Below are positions 1 to 10,390 of a stretch of DNA of 64,000 bases, in pieces. Position 1 is the first letter of the stretch, and each line of letters begins with the position of its first letter. Made by a program: the position numbers and the translations under genes. The stretch spans positions 3,793,107-3,857,106 of the forward strand of contig OY759225.1 of assembly GCA_963662175.1 (NCBI GenBank), given 5' to 3'. The notes beneath the pieces are model-generated. The model was not told the DNA's origin. It saw only the letters and a list, made by a program, of their open reading frames with translations, and made no database searches. The DNA is from Aradus depressus (taxonomy: Eukaryota; Arthropoda; Insecta; Hemiptera; Aradidae).

Positions 1-792
1 ATGGGACCATTCCAACCCCACTTCTTTAGTGTTCCTTTAAACAGTCAACCAGATTTATTTTACTTCAGAACCAAAAAAAAACAGCTGCGAATGCTAACTT
101 AATTTAAGCAGCTGACATTATTTACCAATTGTTGTAATTTTGTACGTAAGCTCCCATGGCTACTTATTCCATTGGCTACTCATTTTTTAAAAATGAGTAG
201 AAAAAGAAATAATGAAAATAATACTTTTCTATTTGAAACAACAAAAATATATTATATATCTCTTCTGCACAAGCGCTGACTTTTCCCAAAAGATTATTTC
301 GTGGGCTTACAATAGAAATACACTAAGTCATGACATTTTTATCATTATTTTTTTTATTAAAATCTATTTTGAATGTGTAAAACATGTAAAAACATACTAT
401 TCACAAGCATATACTTTTTCACCTAAAATATTTTGTAGCAAAATTAAGAAAGGCGTTTGAATATTAAAATTGTCCATAACTCAAACCATATTTTCAGACT
501 TAGTGCCTTTCGCTTATAAGCCCACGATTTAATTCTCATATATCCTGTCAAAATTTTGTATCGATACACATAGCCGTTTCACCGTAATCGTGTTGACAGA
601 CGAACCAAACACATGTAAAACAATTTTTTTTTTATAACAATTTTTGCAAAACAATTCAAGGAACCTCAAAGAAATTGTATGAAAACACGAAAAGTTAATT
701 TTGACCTAAGTTAGTAGGTACCATCATTCTCCACTGTGGAGTTGGAATGGTAAACGTTTTTGTTATCGTTTTGGAAACGTTTCTTTTTTTGT

Positions 793-835
793 TATGTGTT
801 TCCTAGGAAATAATTTTCTAGGAAACACATAATTA
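793..835. repeat. Short palindrome
   Basis: An inverted repeat with arms reading TTATGTGTTTCCTAG and its complement, separated by a short AT-rich loop. It could form a hairpin; its function is unknown. Confidence 0.6.
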
Positions 836-1556
836 TTACTCTTAAGTTTTTTTTAAAGTTCACTCGTTACAGTTCACGAAAGTGGCGCATGGGGCGATAC
901 AGGTTATTAAGGGCACTTATGAAATTGAGACTCAAATTTTTATTTGATTTCCTTCCAAGTTCCTAAGGAATTAAAACGTTTAGAGAGTTTGATGTTATAA
1001 AAATGGGAATTGTCTAAAAATCGCTGCATTATCCCTTTTTAGCGGAAGGTGACATGATACTTCAGTGAACATTAAAATATCTATATTCGGCCTCTTTCTT
1101 AACATGTTTCTTTTACTTCAGATATTTTGCTCATTTTCTATGTATATTATTGTTTTTAATTAAAAAAAACTAGTCAATTTTGTTTTAATTTTAATTTTTA
1201 ATATATTTAGGAAATATGTTATTTTAGTATAAGTTTTAGGGTTGATTTTATATCTACCACTCATTAAACCAAATGGTAGTATGTACGTTGAATTTAAATA
1301 TATTTTATTTTTGGCTTTCATAATTTATCGTATTTTTAAAAATCTTGTATTCAATATATTTGAACAATTCGATAGTTCACTCGTCAAAAATGAGTGATCT
1401 GTCATTTGTAGATTGTAGGTAAATTTTACAATCATTATTTTACAAAATTTCGATGTTTTTGATTATTTGTTAGTTTCCAAACCAACAAAGTCATAGGTTG
1501 CAACAAGTAGCATTTAGCAACTTCTAAGTTGAGGAACGCGGACATATTGTGGAATC

Positions 1557-1680
1557 TTGTAATAAATGAATAAAACAAACTTATTTTTTGAAATATTGCC
1601 TATTCCACTAAAGATATATATACATATAACTACCGGTTTCGGCTTTATACCATCGTCAGGTCTAGTTGTGAACTAAGTTA
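1557..1680 (-). repeat. Penelope-like terminal fragment with hammerhead-like core
   Basis: On the minus strand 1660-1633 reads CTGACGA, a short stem-loop (GGT/GCC), then GAAACCGGT, the order of a hammerhead core. The flanking text (node of TTCCACTAAAG and ATATATAT) resembles the units at 37.5, 55.8 and 62.4 kb. This is a diverged single copy. Confidence 0.45.
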
Positions 1681-2507
1681 AGTAACATTTAATAATTTTC
1701 CTGTTTCTTTAAACTGTGGAAATCGACATAATGAGTTTTACAATCCAGCCATCGATTTTATGTACGTACAAGGCAGTTGTAGTATATATGTTTTAATTCA
1801 AATGACAATAATAACGCAATTAAGGTATGAATGAACACTTTTATTGTGTTTCGTTTTCGTGAACAAATGTTAGCATTATATATGTAAATGTGTATTCGTA
1901 AATTTTGAAATGTCAAGAAGTAAAGACAACTTGTATCCTATACAGAGATTTCTTGTATATTCTTAGAGAATCTCAATTTGTTCAATTGTTAATTTACTTA
2001 ATAAACTTTATTGAAAAGTAAATACACTTGTTAATGTTAATTGAGGTGTTGCGCGGTAAAAGGGTCTATCTCCAACTGATATGAATTTCAGAATTTGCAA
2101 AGAAAAAAAAAAAAATTGATATAGGCCCTTCTGCTGCGCACTATTCCAATGCTCCTTCCCGTTTGTTTTCACCCGATTCTGTCAAAAATTATGCAATCCA
2201 CGAGCTTCTGACTCCATTTTGTTAGGAAAATTCTATGTATAACTTTATATAAAGCTTGGATATTAATACTATTTTAACCATTTCTTAGAATGTCACATTT
2301 TGTAACAACAGGGTGTTGTCCTTATTCATTTCGTCCTCAATGTTAAAAGTGAAAAACAAAAATGGATAACTATTAAAAAAAAATAATAGTTACGTAGCCC
2401 CTGTTTAATGATAGGATAGACTAGACCCTCTTGAAACGTCTAAATATTTTATGCTATTGTACTTCATCATTCTCTTAAACGTAACTGAGTTGTGAAGGTA
2501 ACTCGAA

Positions 2508-5500
2508 ATGAAAAAGTTCAAAGATCCTTTAGAAATGGTAGCTAAAATCTTAGAAGTGAATGGGGCTTTACCGCCGATTGAAGGAAAAACGACGTGGTTC
2601 TACTGGAGCATGGTTGTGTTCAAACACTTCATGTACGTCTGTGGTTATTTGACCACCTCAATATTCCTCTACCAAGAGCATCCTTTTCTGAAGAAGATGG
2701 AGTCAGTGCAATGTTTTATTTCTTTATTTCACATGTTTGGAAAGTATGTAAATCTTCATTATCGGCAAAAACCATACAGACGCTTAGTGGCAACCGCTCG
2801 TCGAATGTGGGATCAAGCTCATCTAAGACCAGCAAATGAAAAACTTCTACAGAAAATAAGGTGTTTTTTTTTGCTTATTTTTAATAGTTTAGCAAAAACT
2901 AGTGAGCAAAAAAACAAGATAAAAATTAAATAAACTCAAAAAATCGTTTTTATAAAAATGGATTGCTTGCAAGTTACCAATAGGATCTTCAAATTTCCCG
3001 TGCGTCTGATTCCTAAATCAGCAATCAGCTGTTACTTAAATGTACATGTACAAAACAAGTCATATTACATTTATTTAAATATACATGAATTCCATCATTT
3101 CATTTCCTCGCTCAAAATCGTCATTTATGTTATACTTTATACTCATAAAGCTGATTTTACATGCGCAGTAAAAATGCAAAGCGCAGCAGCAGCAAATGCA
3201 CGCTATTGGATGTGACTAATTTAATTCTAAATGTACAGAAACCACAACGTGCATTTGCTGCTGCTGCGCTTTGCATTTTTGCTGCTCATGTAAAGTCAGC
3301 CTAAGTATTACAGTCAGTGGTTACCTCAGGGGGAGCGCTTCTAAAAGTCCGAGTCTTCCAAATTAATAACAAAAATCTGCAACGCTAACCACGGAAACTG
3401 CGGGCTGTGCCCCCGGGAGTCTATACCCCCCACCCTCGTAGCCCAACTTTGCCCCCCCCCCCCCCCCCCCCTGCTCATAATCCTGGCTACGGCCCTGTTT
3501 ATACGTCATGTAATTTGTCATAATCTCCCGACTGACATAGATTATGTGACATTCCCCCAAAAAACAAAATGCCTTTTGATAATGAAACAAAATTATATTC
3601 CCGAAAAAAAAAAAAAAAAAAAAAAATCGACGGGAATTTTACGAGTGGATCGCTCATTAATTAGGGTGTGAAAGAACGAAGTAAGTCCCAAAGTTCAAGT
3701 CGATGTAAACATTCAAAAATATTCAGAATCTCTGAAAAATCATATTATTGTTAAAAAACAAATGTAGGCTTCTTGCGTTCTCATCCCAATGCTATGTTAT
3801 GCTTTTAAAAATAACAGATGTTGCCTATAACGGTTTCCAAATCACTTGAAATTTTTAGCGGCAGATGATGATTTTTCCAGAAGATACTTGCGTTTAAAAA
3901 TGGGGACCTTTGCTGATTTACATGTTAAGCGGCCCCTCAAATTGCATTCTGGGAACCATGCTAGTTGTTTTAATAGGTCGTATCAACTGGGCGAGCTCAT
4001 TTCTATAAAAAAATCCACTTACATGTCTAATAATTTTCTTGTCAAATCTGTGTATTCTGTAAGAGGCAGAACTCATATGGTTGATGTGATATTATCTGAC
4101 AGCGAGGACACTGAGAGGTCTGTAGCCGCTCTGATGGTGATGTTTGCTGGAGCGGTGCCGTGCTCCTGTCTCATGACCACTATCAACAACATCTTCATAG
4201 ACTCCGGAGAAAGAGACACTCTCTATCAGGTATGGCTGCCCTTTTAAAATATATCTTTAATATCATTAAAAACACCATGTGGTCATATAAGCCATGTAGC
4301 TGAATGGTATGCTTGCTTACTGAGCTCAACATCAAAAACCTGGAGCACGCCGTCCTTCGGATAGGACGTTAAGCGATGGTCCTGAGATGTTAAAGACCCC
4401 TATCCTAGGTGAATACAAAATTTAGGGTTCCCAGAGTCGGCCGTATGTCCATCAGAGCGACAAAAGTGCGCTCTGGTAATAGGCGAAATGACCTCGTAGT
4501 TAAAGCCCGGGCATGAGACATAATAACCAACTAAACCGGAGATTAGGGAGTCAGATGTGGTTGTTTTATAGATTAGAATACCTGACTAGTTAATTAAGAG
4601 TTTAATCATTATTTTCAGTGTTGACCCAGTTTTCTAGTATTTGGTAATAAATTGACTTAAAAAATTCAAGTAATGTTCCATGTTCTAAGGTGATTTTGTT
4701 AGATATGTAGTTTCTTTTCACTATAAGCAAACCTTACAAGTTCTCTTTTGGACTGGCCGGGTTATATACTTTTAGAAAATGGTAAATAATGTGCAACTCA
4801 TCTTAGTGTGGATAATTTATTAAGTAACAAGTAGACTCAGTAGACTGTCTTTTACAGATCGGGTGGAGGAACGTCGCAATCGCTCCCCCAGTTTCGGTAC
4901 ATGTTTTCGATAGGATCCTGGTATCGATATTGATTAAAAGGGTAGATCGATTGATGAATTTTATAATACTTGTGTGCCTGGTAGGTGTGGGATCCGGTTC
5001 CCGACGAGTCCTGGTTCTGGACCAGCTGCCTCTTTGAGGGGTTCACGATGGGCATCCTTCTCATCTGTCTGTCCGCTTCTTTGGCCACCATGTATGCGCA
5101 TTGTCTCCTTGCAGCCGGACATATGACCATCCTTAGAGACATGCTGGAGGCGGAACAGGTCGACATCAAAGCATCTGTCCGTCTACATCAGAACATACTC
5201 AGGTAGGCTGCGAAGCAATGGCGGAACTAGACAAGAAGTATTACTCTCTTATGATTGTGAGAAATACATAAATAAAAAAGTTGAAATATCATAAAAATAA
5301 AATAAAACTCTAAACTGATGATGTACCACTGATGACACAGTTCCGTTGGAGATAAGTAAAACTTATATTGCAGGTTTTCTGTTAAACCGCCTCTTTGCAA
5401 ACGACCTTAGAAAACAGGTGCCTTATTGTGAACTTGATGAACATCCTCCATTTTTTTAGGTGTTTCTAATTCATGGGCCTGCATTGAGTTAGGTTCATTG

Positions 5501-8095
5501 TACCAATCTTTGTCAGACGGACAACAGACCAGCCTATGTCATACCAGCCTATAGACGGACAACAGACCAGCCTATGTCATACCAGCCTATAGACGGACAA
5601 CAGACCAGCCTATGTCATACCAGCCTATGTGGCCTTTTCAATTTAAATTTCATGCTTTCCGATCATCAAAAAAAAAAAAAAAAAAAAGCCTCCATGATAG
5701 TTCACATTTTTCATCTTTTTCTTCTTCTCCAGTCACACTGGTCACACAAAGACGAGAAATGCAAACGGCACTCACTAAATAACAGAAGTTGTTCGTTTAG
5801 AGGTAAGGCGTTACTTTACTGAACGGCGTATCTCGGCTTCTAATGAACGTAAAATCAAGGTTTTATAACACCAATTAAAAGAACAAACTCTATATTAACT
5901 GTTTAATAACAAATTCGAGCTTATAATAAATATACCTGAAATCGTTGAAATATATGGTGGTAATTTGCATAAGTAGTATCAATCGAGTCAGCCCATAATC
6001 CTGTTTTATTATAGAAATTCGTTGACAGAAAATGTTTAGAAATATCTGTCAATAACTCTTCATAGAATAAATAATATTTATTATATCGCGAGATTTCATA
6101 TATTGATCTATGAACCTAGAAGGAGGATCGAGGGGGAACTAGAAAGAGGGCTTAACTCAAAAATAATAATAATAATCATATTTATTTCCGTTAAAGTATA
6201 AAACAGTAATTGAATACGTCATATAATTTGTACATCAAAACAGTTTATACATTATATACATCTACCTTAGAATACAAACAATTATATGTAAATAAATAAT
6301 AATAATGATAAAAATAAAATAAATGAATATAAAATTCCTAATATTAATAAATAAAACAGATACTATTTTTATCAAATTTTCAATTAAAAATATTATATAT
6401 TTATTTATATTCCTTCTTTCACGACGATATTTAGGGGCCATTGACGCCCGTTCCTCACAAAAAAAAAAATATATATATATATATACCTATATAATTCCAA
6501 TTACGAATTTTTCTTTTTTTGTTTCTAATTTTATATATAAATGTATTTTTAGAAACACTTTTTTTTTTTAGATACGTAAAGGATATAAATGAATATTTTT
6601 CTGGTCAAATGTTTTTGGAGGTTGTTCTTTCAGCTTTGCAAAATAGTGTCCGAAGCTATATGTGCATAAAGGTAAATATATTTATACATATATAATACGC
6701 AAATAGTATTTTCAGATAGATAGTATCTGCCTAGGCAAATAGTATTTTCAGATAGATAGTATCTGCCTAGGCAAATAGTATTTTCAGATAGATAGTATCT
6801 GCCTAGGCAAATAGCTATTAATTTTATATTTTAAAGTTTGAATTTTTTTGCCAAAGCAAATAGAAATAAAAATTATTAACTTGTTGAGGCGCTCTTGGGT
6901 CCATCTGTCATCTTTCGGCAAGGTTTCGCAGTTTGGTTAATAACAGAGGTTTATTATAAAATGTTAGTAACTTCAATAGTAATAAAATGACATCTTGTTA
7001 CTAAAGTGAGATTTTAATGAACATTTCTAAAATTTTACCATGATACTATTAGCCTAGTTAAATGACATTAAATGTTAAAAAAGTGAAAGGTATAACAATT
7101 TGCCCTGGGCACTTACTATCTGCCCATCATTCTTAAAATATTCCTTTCATCAATTAATTTTTCGTCAATATTTGTACAGATGATTTCCGCTGGAGATGCA
7201 AAAGGAATATCTGCATGTTTTATTCTACTTCTTTGTATGATGGGACCTTTCGTTGTCTGTCTTTCTGGACACGTCATCACTTCTACAGTACCTATATATT
7301 ATAGTTCATATTTTGTATACTTTATATATATATATATATATATATTTTATTTAAACAAAAAAATGTATGTTTCAGTGCGAAAAGCTATTTAGAAGCGTTT
7401 ATCAAAATGGATGGTACAATATGAAGACATCCGACCGGCGAAGTTTGGTCCTCATGATGTGCCAGGCCAATAAAACTATTATTCTCAACTACAGAAACTT
7501 ACTTACCTTTGATATGGAGAGATACTCTACAGTAAGTATACATTTTATTTGTGGCTTGAAAATTTTTCCATGAAATGAGTCATTTATTGTCCGTAAGTTT
7601 TACTTTCCCATAGTGAAAGTTATGAAATTATTTTTGAAAAATGTTTAATTGAGTTTTTGCGTAAAAAAAAATGTTTTATTGACCTGAGGATCAAATTTCT
7701 GGGAAATGTTTGTATGTAGTTAGTTATTATGACTCATGCCCGGGCTTTAACTACGAGGTCATACCGCCTACTACCAGAGCGCTCTTTCATCCTCTGGTGG
7801 ACATGAGCCAGACGAGAGTCCTAAATTTTGCCTTTTGACCATCGCTTAACATCCCATCCGAAGGACGGTGTGTGTCCAAGGTTTTTTTACCTCTTCTACC
7901 AGTTAAAATAAAGTTTTACTCTAGGCAAAAACTATACCAAGGAACATTTATTTGACCGACAACTCAATTTTGTAGTTGAATTTTCATTGTACGCCCTAAA
8001 ATGCATGTATTTTAATTTTATTTCATTTTATTATTTTAAAGGTCATGCAGGCAACATACAGCTACATAACAATATTAGCAGGGGCCGACATTTAA
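2508..8095 (+). CDS. Odorant receptor, complete, 7 exons
   Basis: Seven-transmembrane insect odorant receptor, which would act in the dendritic membrane of olfactory neurons with the Orco co-receptor. Exons: 2508-2860, 4103-4229, 4985-5202, 6572-6671, 7180-7287, 7376-7531 and 8042-8095. All have GT-AG borders and matching phases, giving 1116 bp or 371 aa, a normal length for the family. Recognisable family features are the N-terminal WFYWSMVVFKHFMY region, the loop 'GERDTLYQVWDPVPDESWFW', the C-terminal third with 'YQNGWYNMKTSDRR', then LVLMMCQANKTIILNYRNL, and a short last exon VMQATYSYITILAGADI. The start is the first Met of the first hydrophobic exon. The open frame upstream of exon 2 (3846-4102) is intronic, because the phase only fits at 4103. 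The introns hold a MITE, a SINE copy and two triplicated tandem repeats. No break was seen. The family is certain; the subfamily is unknown. Confidence 0.9.
3149..3302. mobile_element. MITE with ~57-bp inverted repeats rich in CAG
   Basis: The first 57 bp (AGCTGATTTTACATG..., including GCGCAGCAGCAGCAAATGCA) are repeated inverted at the end, around a ~40-bp centre. It lies in intron 1 of the odorant receptor. No coding capacity; superfamily unassigned. Flanking AA dinucleotides are compatible with a short target duplication but do not prove it. Confidence 0.7.
3360..3500 (-). repeat. Poly-C/G-containing transposon-like fragment
   Basis: Reverse complement begins CAGGGCCGTAGCCAGG, followed by a long G run and a purine-rich stretch, a pattern seen at ends of dispersed DNA elements in invertebrates. 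A 75-aa frame across it is low-complexity and is not a gene. Confidence 0.35.
4291..4528 (+). repeat. tRNA-derived SINE copy (intron 2 of odorant receptor)
   Basis: Plus-oriented copy. A degraded tRNA head (GTAGCTGAATGGTATGC) is followed by the conserved centre (GTCCTTCGGATAGGACGTTAAG) and the 3' domain ending in GCCCGGGCATGAG. B box lost. Confidence 0.85.
5517..5630. repeat. 38-bp tandem repeat, three copies
   Basis: Three near-identical direct units beginning GACGGACAACAGACCAGCCT, in intron 3 of the odorant receptor. Each unit itself contains two copies of ACCAGCCTAT. Confidence 0.85.
6698..6812. repeat. 36-bp tandem repeat, three copies
   Basis: Three direct units containing CAAATAGTATTTTCAGATAG followed by ATAGTATCTGCCTAGG, in intron 4 of the odorant receptor. 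Each unit contains a short inverted repeat (CAGATA/TATCTG). Confidence 0.85.
7722..7911 (-). repeat. tRNA-derived SINE copy, 5'-truncated (odorant receptor intron 6)
   Basis: Starts with the SINE 3' end in reverse (GACTCATGCCCGGGC), with the CCTACTACCAGAGCGCTC motif and the central TCCGAAGGACGG. The tRNA head is missing. Confidence 0.85.
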
Positions 8096-8277
8096 AGCCA
8101 ACTTTTACATTTATTATGTGAATATTATAGAAATATATAAGCACTATAAAACAAACAAGGCATTAGTGTATTCCTCATTCCTGCACCCAAAACGCTAAAC
8201 AATTAATTTTAAAATGTGTTCGTATCGGCTTTAATATGAATTTTTTCTTTGAAAAATCACAATGTTAAAGTGAAACT

Positions 8278-9373
8278 AATTGAGGCACTGACATGGAAAA
8301 GGTAGTAAGTAAAAAAAAAACAATTTTGAGATTTTCATTGGAAAAAGTAGTAAGAAGTTATGGCAATTGCATAGAAAGAGTAGTAAGTCAGTGTTGAAAG
8401 TGGTTTAGTTTCTATAAAGACCGAAAGATGCCTCTGGTAGTGAGTCTGAGTTGGCATGGAGAAGGCATTAAGTCTAAGGGATACCAGTAGGAGCTACATG
8501 TGCTTGTGGCATGAGGGTATTGCTGGACGCGGAGGAAATGAGGTTGCCTCCTGTCTTTTGAAGGTTATCACGTCTAATTTAACTCCAAAAAGAAATTTGA
8601 CAGTCTGGTGTGACAACTGCGCTGGCCAAAATAAAAACCGGATGGTGCTAATGATTATGATCTATGCTGTTGCCAAAAATATTCTTGATTGTATTCATTT
8701 TAAATTTCTAGTTTCGGGTCACTCATATATGCCATGCGATCACGATTTTGGTGTTATCGAAAAAAGAAAAAGAGTTTGCAAACCTATGGTCCCCGAAGAA
8801 ATAGCTGAAATGATTGCAGAGGCACGGCATGTTCAGCCTTTCAACGTCGTGATGATGAAAGAAGATTTTAACGATATCTCTGTTCAATGCGATACATTTT
8901 TAAATACATTGCCGATTAAGATTAGCTCTGCTTCCTGGATACAAATTTCAAGAGCCAATTTGCCTTTTATACAAGTTAGGACAACCTTCAATGACATGGA
9001 ACCATGGAAGGAGCATAACATCTTTAAAAAGAGGAAAGTCTGTCAATGACATCTCCAGAATTGACTCTTTACCACCACTTAGAAAAAGATCAGTTATTAC
9101 CGATCCTAAAAAAAAGACTTGTTGTCTATGTTGGAATTCATGGATACAAAGTATCATGTATTTTATCGTCAACTTTGTACATAAATAAATATGCTAATTT
9201 ACTTTCAAATGCTGTATGTTGATTTAAAAAACAATAAGTATTCTTAAATTGATATCATATGTGCTTATTTTTCATGAATTAACTTAATTTCAGCTATTCA
9301 ATATCGTTTATTACTCCCCCTGTAAAAATGGGTATTCCTGACTTACTACCTTATCCATGTCAACGCCTCAATT
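8278..9373 (+). mobile_element. DNA element with 33-bp TIRs and DUF7869-like ORF
   Basis: A ~1.1-kb element bounded by inverted repeats: AATTGAGGC..GACATGG..AAGGTAGTAAGT at 8278-8310 and its complement at 9341-9373. Inside the left end the terminal motif recurs in direct orientation (GGAAAAAGTAGTAAG near 8341, GAAAGAGTAGTAAGTC near 8374, GGAGAAGGCATTAAG near 8458), resembling subterminal binding-site repeats. The cargo is the ORF at 8456-9049. No target-site duplication could be confirmed. Confidence 0.75.
8456..9049 (+). pseudogene. N-terminally truncated DUF7869-like (DDE-type transposase-like) protein
   Basis: A 197-aa uninterrupted frame. It contains CLWHEGIAGRGGNEVASCLL, the hallmark LTVWCDNCAGQNKN, and KFLVSGHSYMPCDHDFGVIE followed by KRKR, typical of the DUF7869 proteins that are abundant in arthropod genomes and considered transposon-derived. 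Family members are several times longer. The frame starts inside the subterminal repeats, so the N-terminal half (expected to hold the first catalytic acid and a DNA-binding region) is missing. It is probably an inactive internal-deletion derivative. Family assignment is by motif recognition only. Confidence 0.7.
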
Positions 9374-10390
9374 GTTTACCTTGAATGTCATGTAATTGTC
9401 AACCGAGGGATGAATGTATCTTATGTACTGATTGTTGTCAATTACAAGAACTAAATGATAAATAAAAATTTAATAATAATGACAAGAAACAAGTCATAAA
9501 ATAACTTAAAGTTACTATCTAACTGCAGTAAGAAATACATTCGGTTTTTTTGTTTATATAAATGGAATTGTATTAATGGATCTAGTATAATACTGCATTG
9601 TTTACTTTGCCAGCTACACGAAGTATAGGGGAAGTTATAGTCGGTAAGAAATTCGAAGTGGAGTTTTCAACGGAATTTCATGTTTTCCAAACTTCAAAAA
9701 AAATGTATATCAGTCTGTGAACACGATAACTCCCGATATAATGAATGCATCGACATGAAATTTTATATCTGTATACAGAAATCTCTTAAAACAATAATTA
9801 TTGCTTTTCAGCCAAATCGAAAAAAAATACGGGGAACTAGGGGTAAGGATCAACAACAAAAAATCTAATAAAAGAATCTGCTATTGTAATAAATTTATTA
9901 ATTGGAATTTTATATGTAAATTCAAACTTGTAAGGACGTCACCTATTGTTTTTGAGGGGAATCAGTCGAAGGGGAGGGGGGATCAGAGGAGCTCAACCCA
10001 AAAATATTAAATAATTTCCGATATAATGAATGTATCGACATGAAATTTTATATTTAAATTCAAAACCTCATAAAATGATGGCACCTATAAATTTCCTGAG
10101 GAATCAGTTGAAGGGAAGGGTTGTTCAACACACAACTCCCAATACAAACAGTCGATTGGCGTTGAAGGGAGAGCGACAACTTGATTGATGCTGGGGAAGT
10201 ACAAAGCCGGTGATTCACTCACAACTTTCTTTTTAGATGGTAATTAATAGCGCAGAACTTTTACATTTCGTCTTCTTATATTCTAAAATATTAGACAAAA
10301 TGAATCTTTTATTTACTTTACATATGTTGGCACATATTTACAAACGAAAGTATGTTTCTAATTAATATATACACATAAATATATGTTTAT
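9374..10390. other. Intergenic region with Helitron-family repeat
   Basis: Between the odorant-receptor-proximal transposon and the LAMTOR3 stop. Holds two units of the dispersed repeat that recurs at 45.2, 51.8, 58.5, 61.1 and (inverted) 63.5 kb. No gene is visible. Confidence 0.6.
9610..10140 (+). repeat. Helitron-related dispersed repeat, two units
   Basis: Starts CTACACGAAGTATAGGGGAA. It then shows twice the pattern ATAATGAATG-ATCGACATGAAATTT, the reverse complement of the 144-bp unit inside the Helitron at 24-25 kb. Diverged. Confidence 0.65.

Larger units (their letters stand above)
1..2507. other. Non-coding 5' flank of odorant receptor
   Basis: AT-rich sequence without a convincing gene; the 82-aa frame at 212-460 has no recognisable features. 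It contains a 40-bp near-perfect palindrome around 793-835 and a Penelope-related fragment near 1560-1680. The promoter of the odorant receptor must lie here, but no element can be picked out by eye. Confidence 0.6.

Noticed and set aside
1633..1660. Claim of a functional hammerhead ribozyme
   Set aside because: The core order is present, but stem I and the cleavage site could not be folded convincingly by eye; kept only as hammerhead-like.
3846..4102. Open frame continuous with odorant receptor exon 2
   Set aside because: Phase with exon 1 fits only if exon 2 starts at 4103 (CAG|C), and the upstream residues do not resemble the family.
5734..5780. Candidate odorant receptor exon after CTTCTCCAG
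   Set aside because: In the required phase it hits TAA after 15 codons, and the exon at 6572 gives the expected family sequence.
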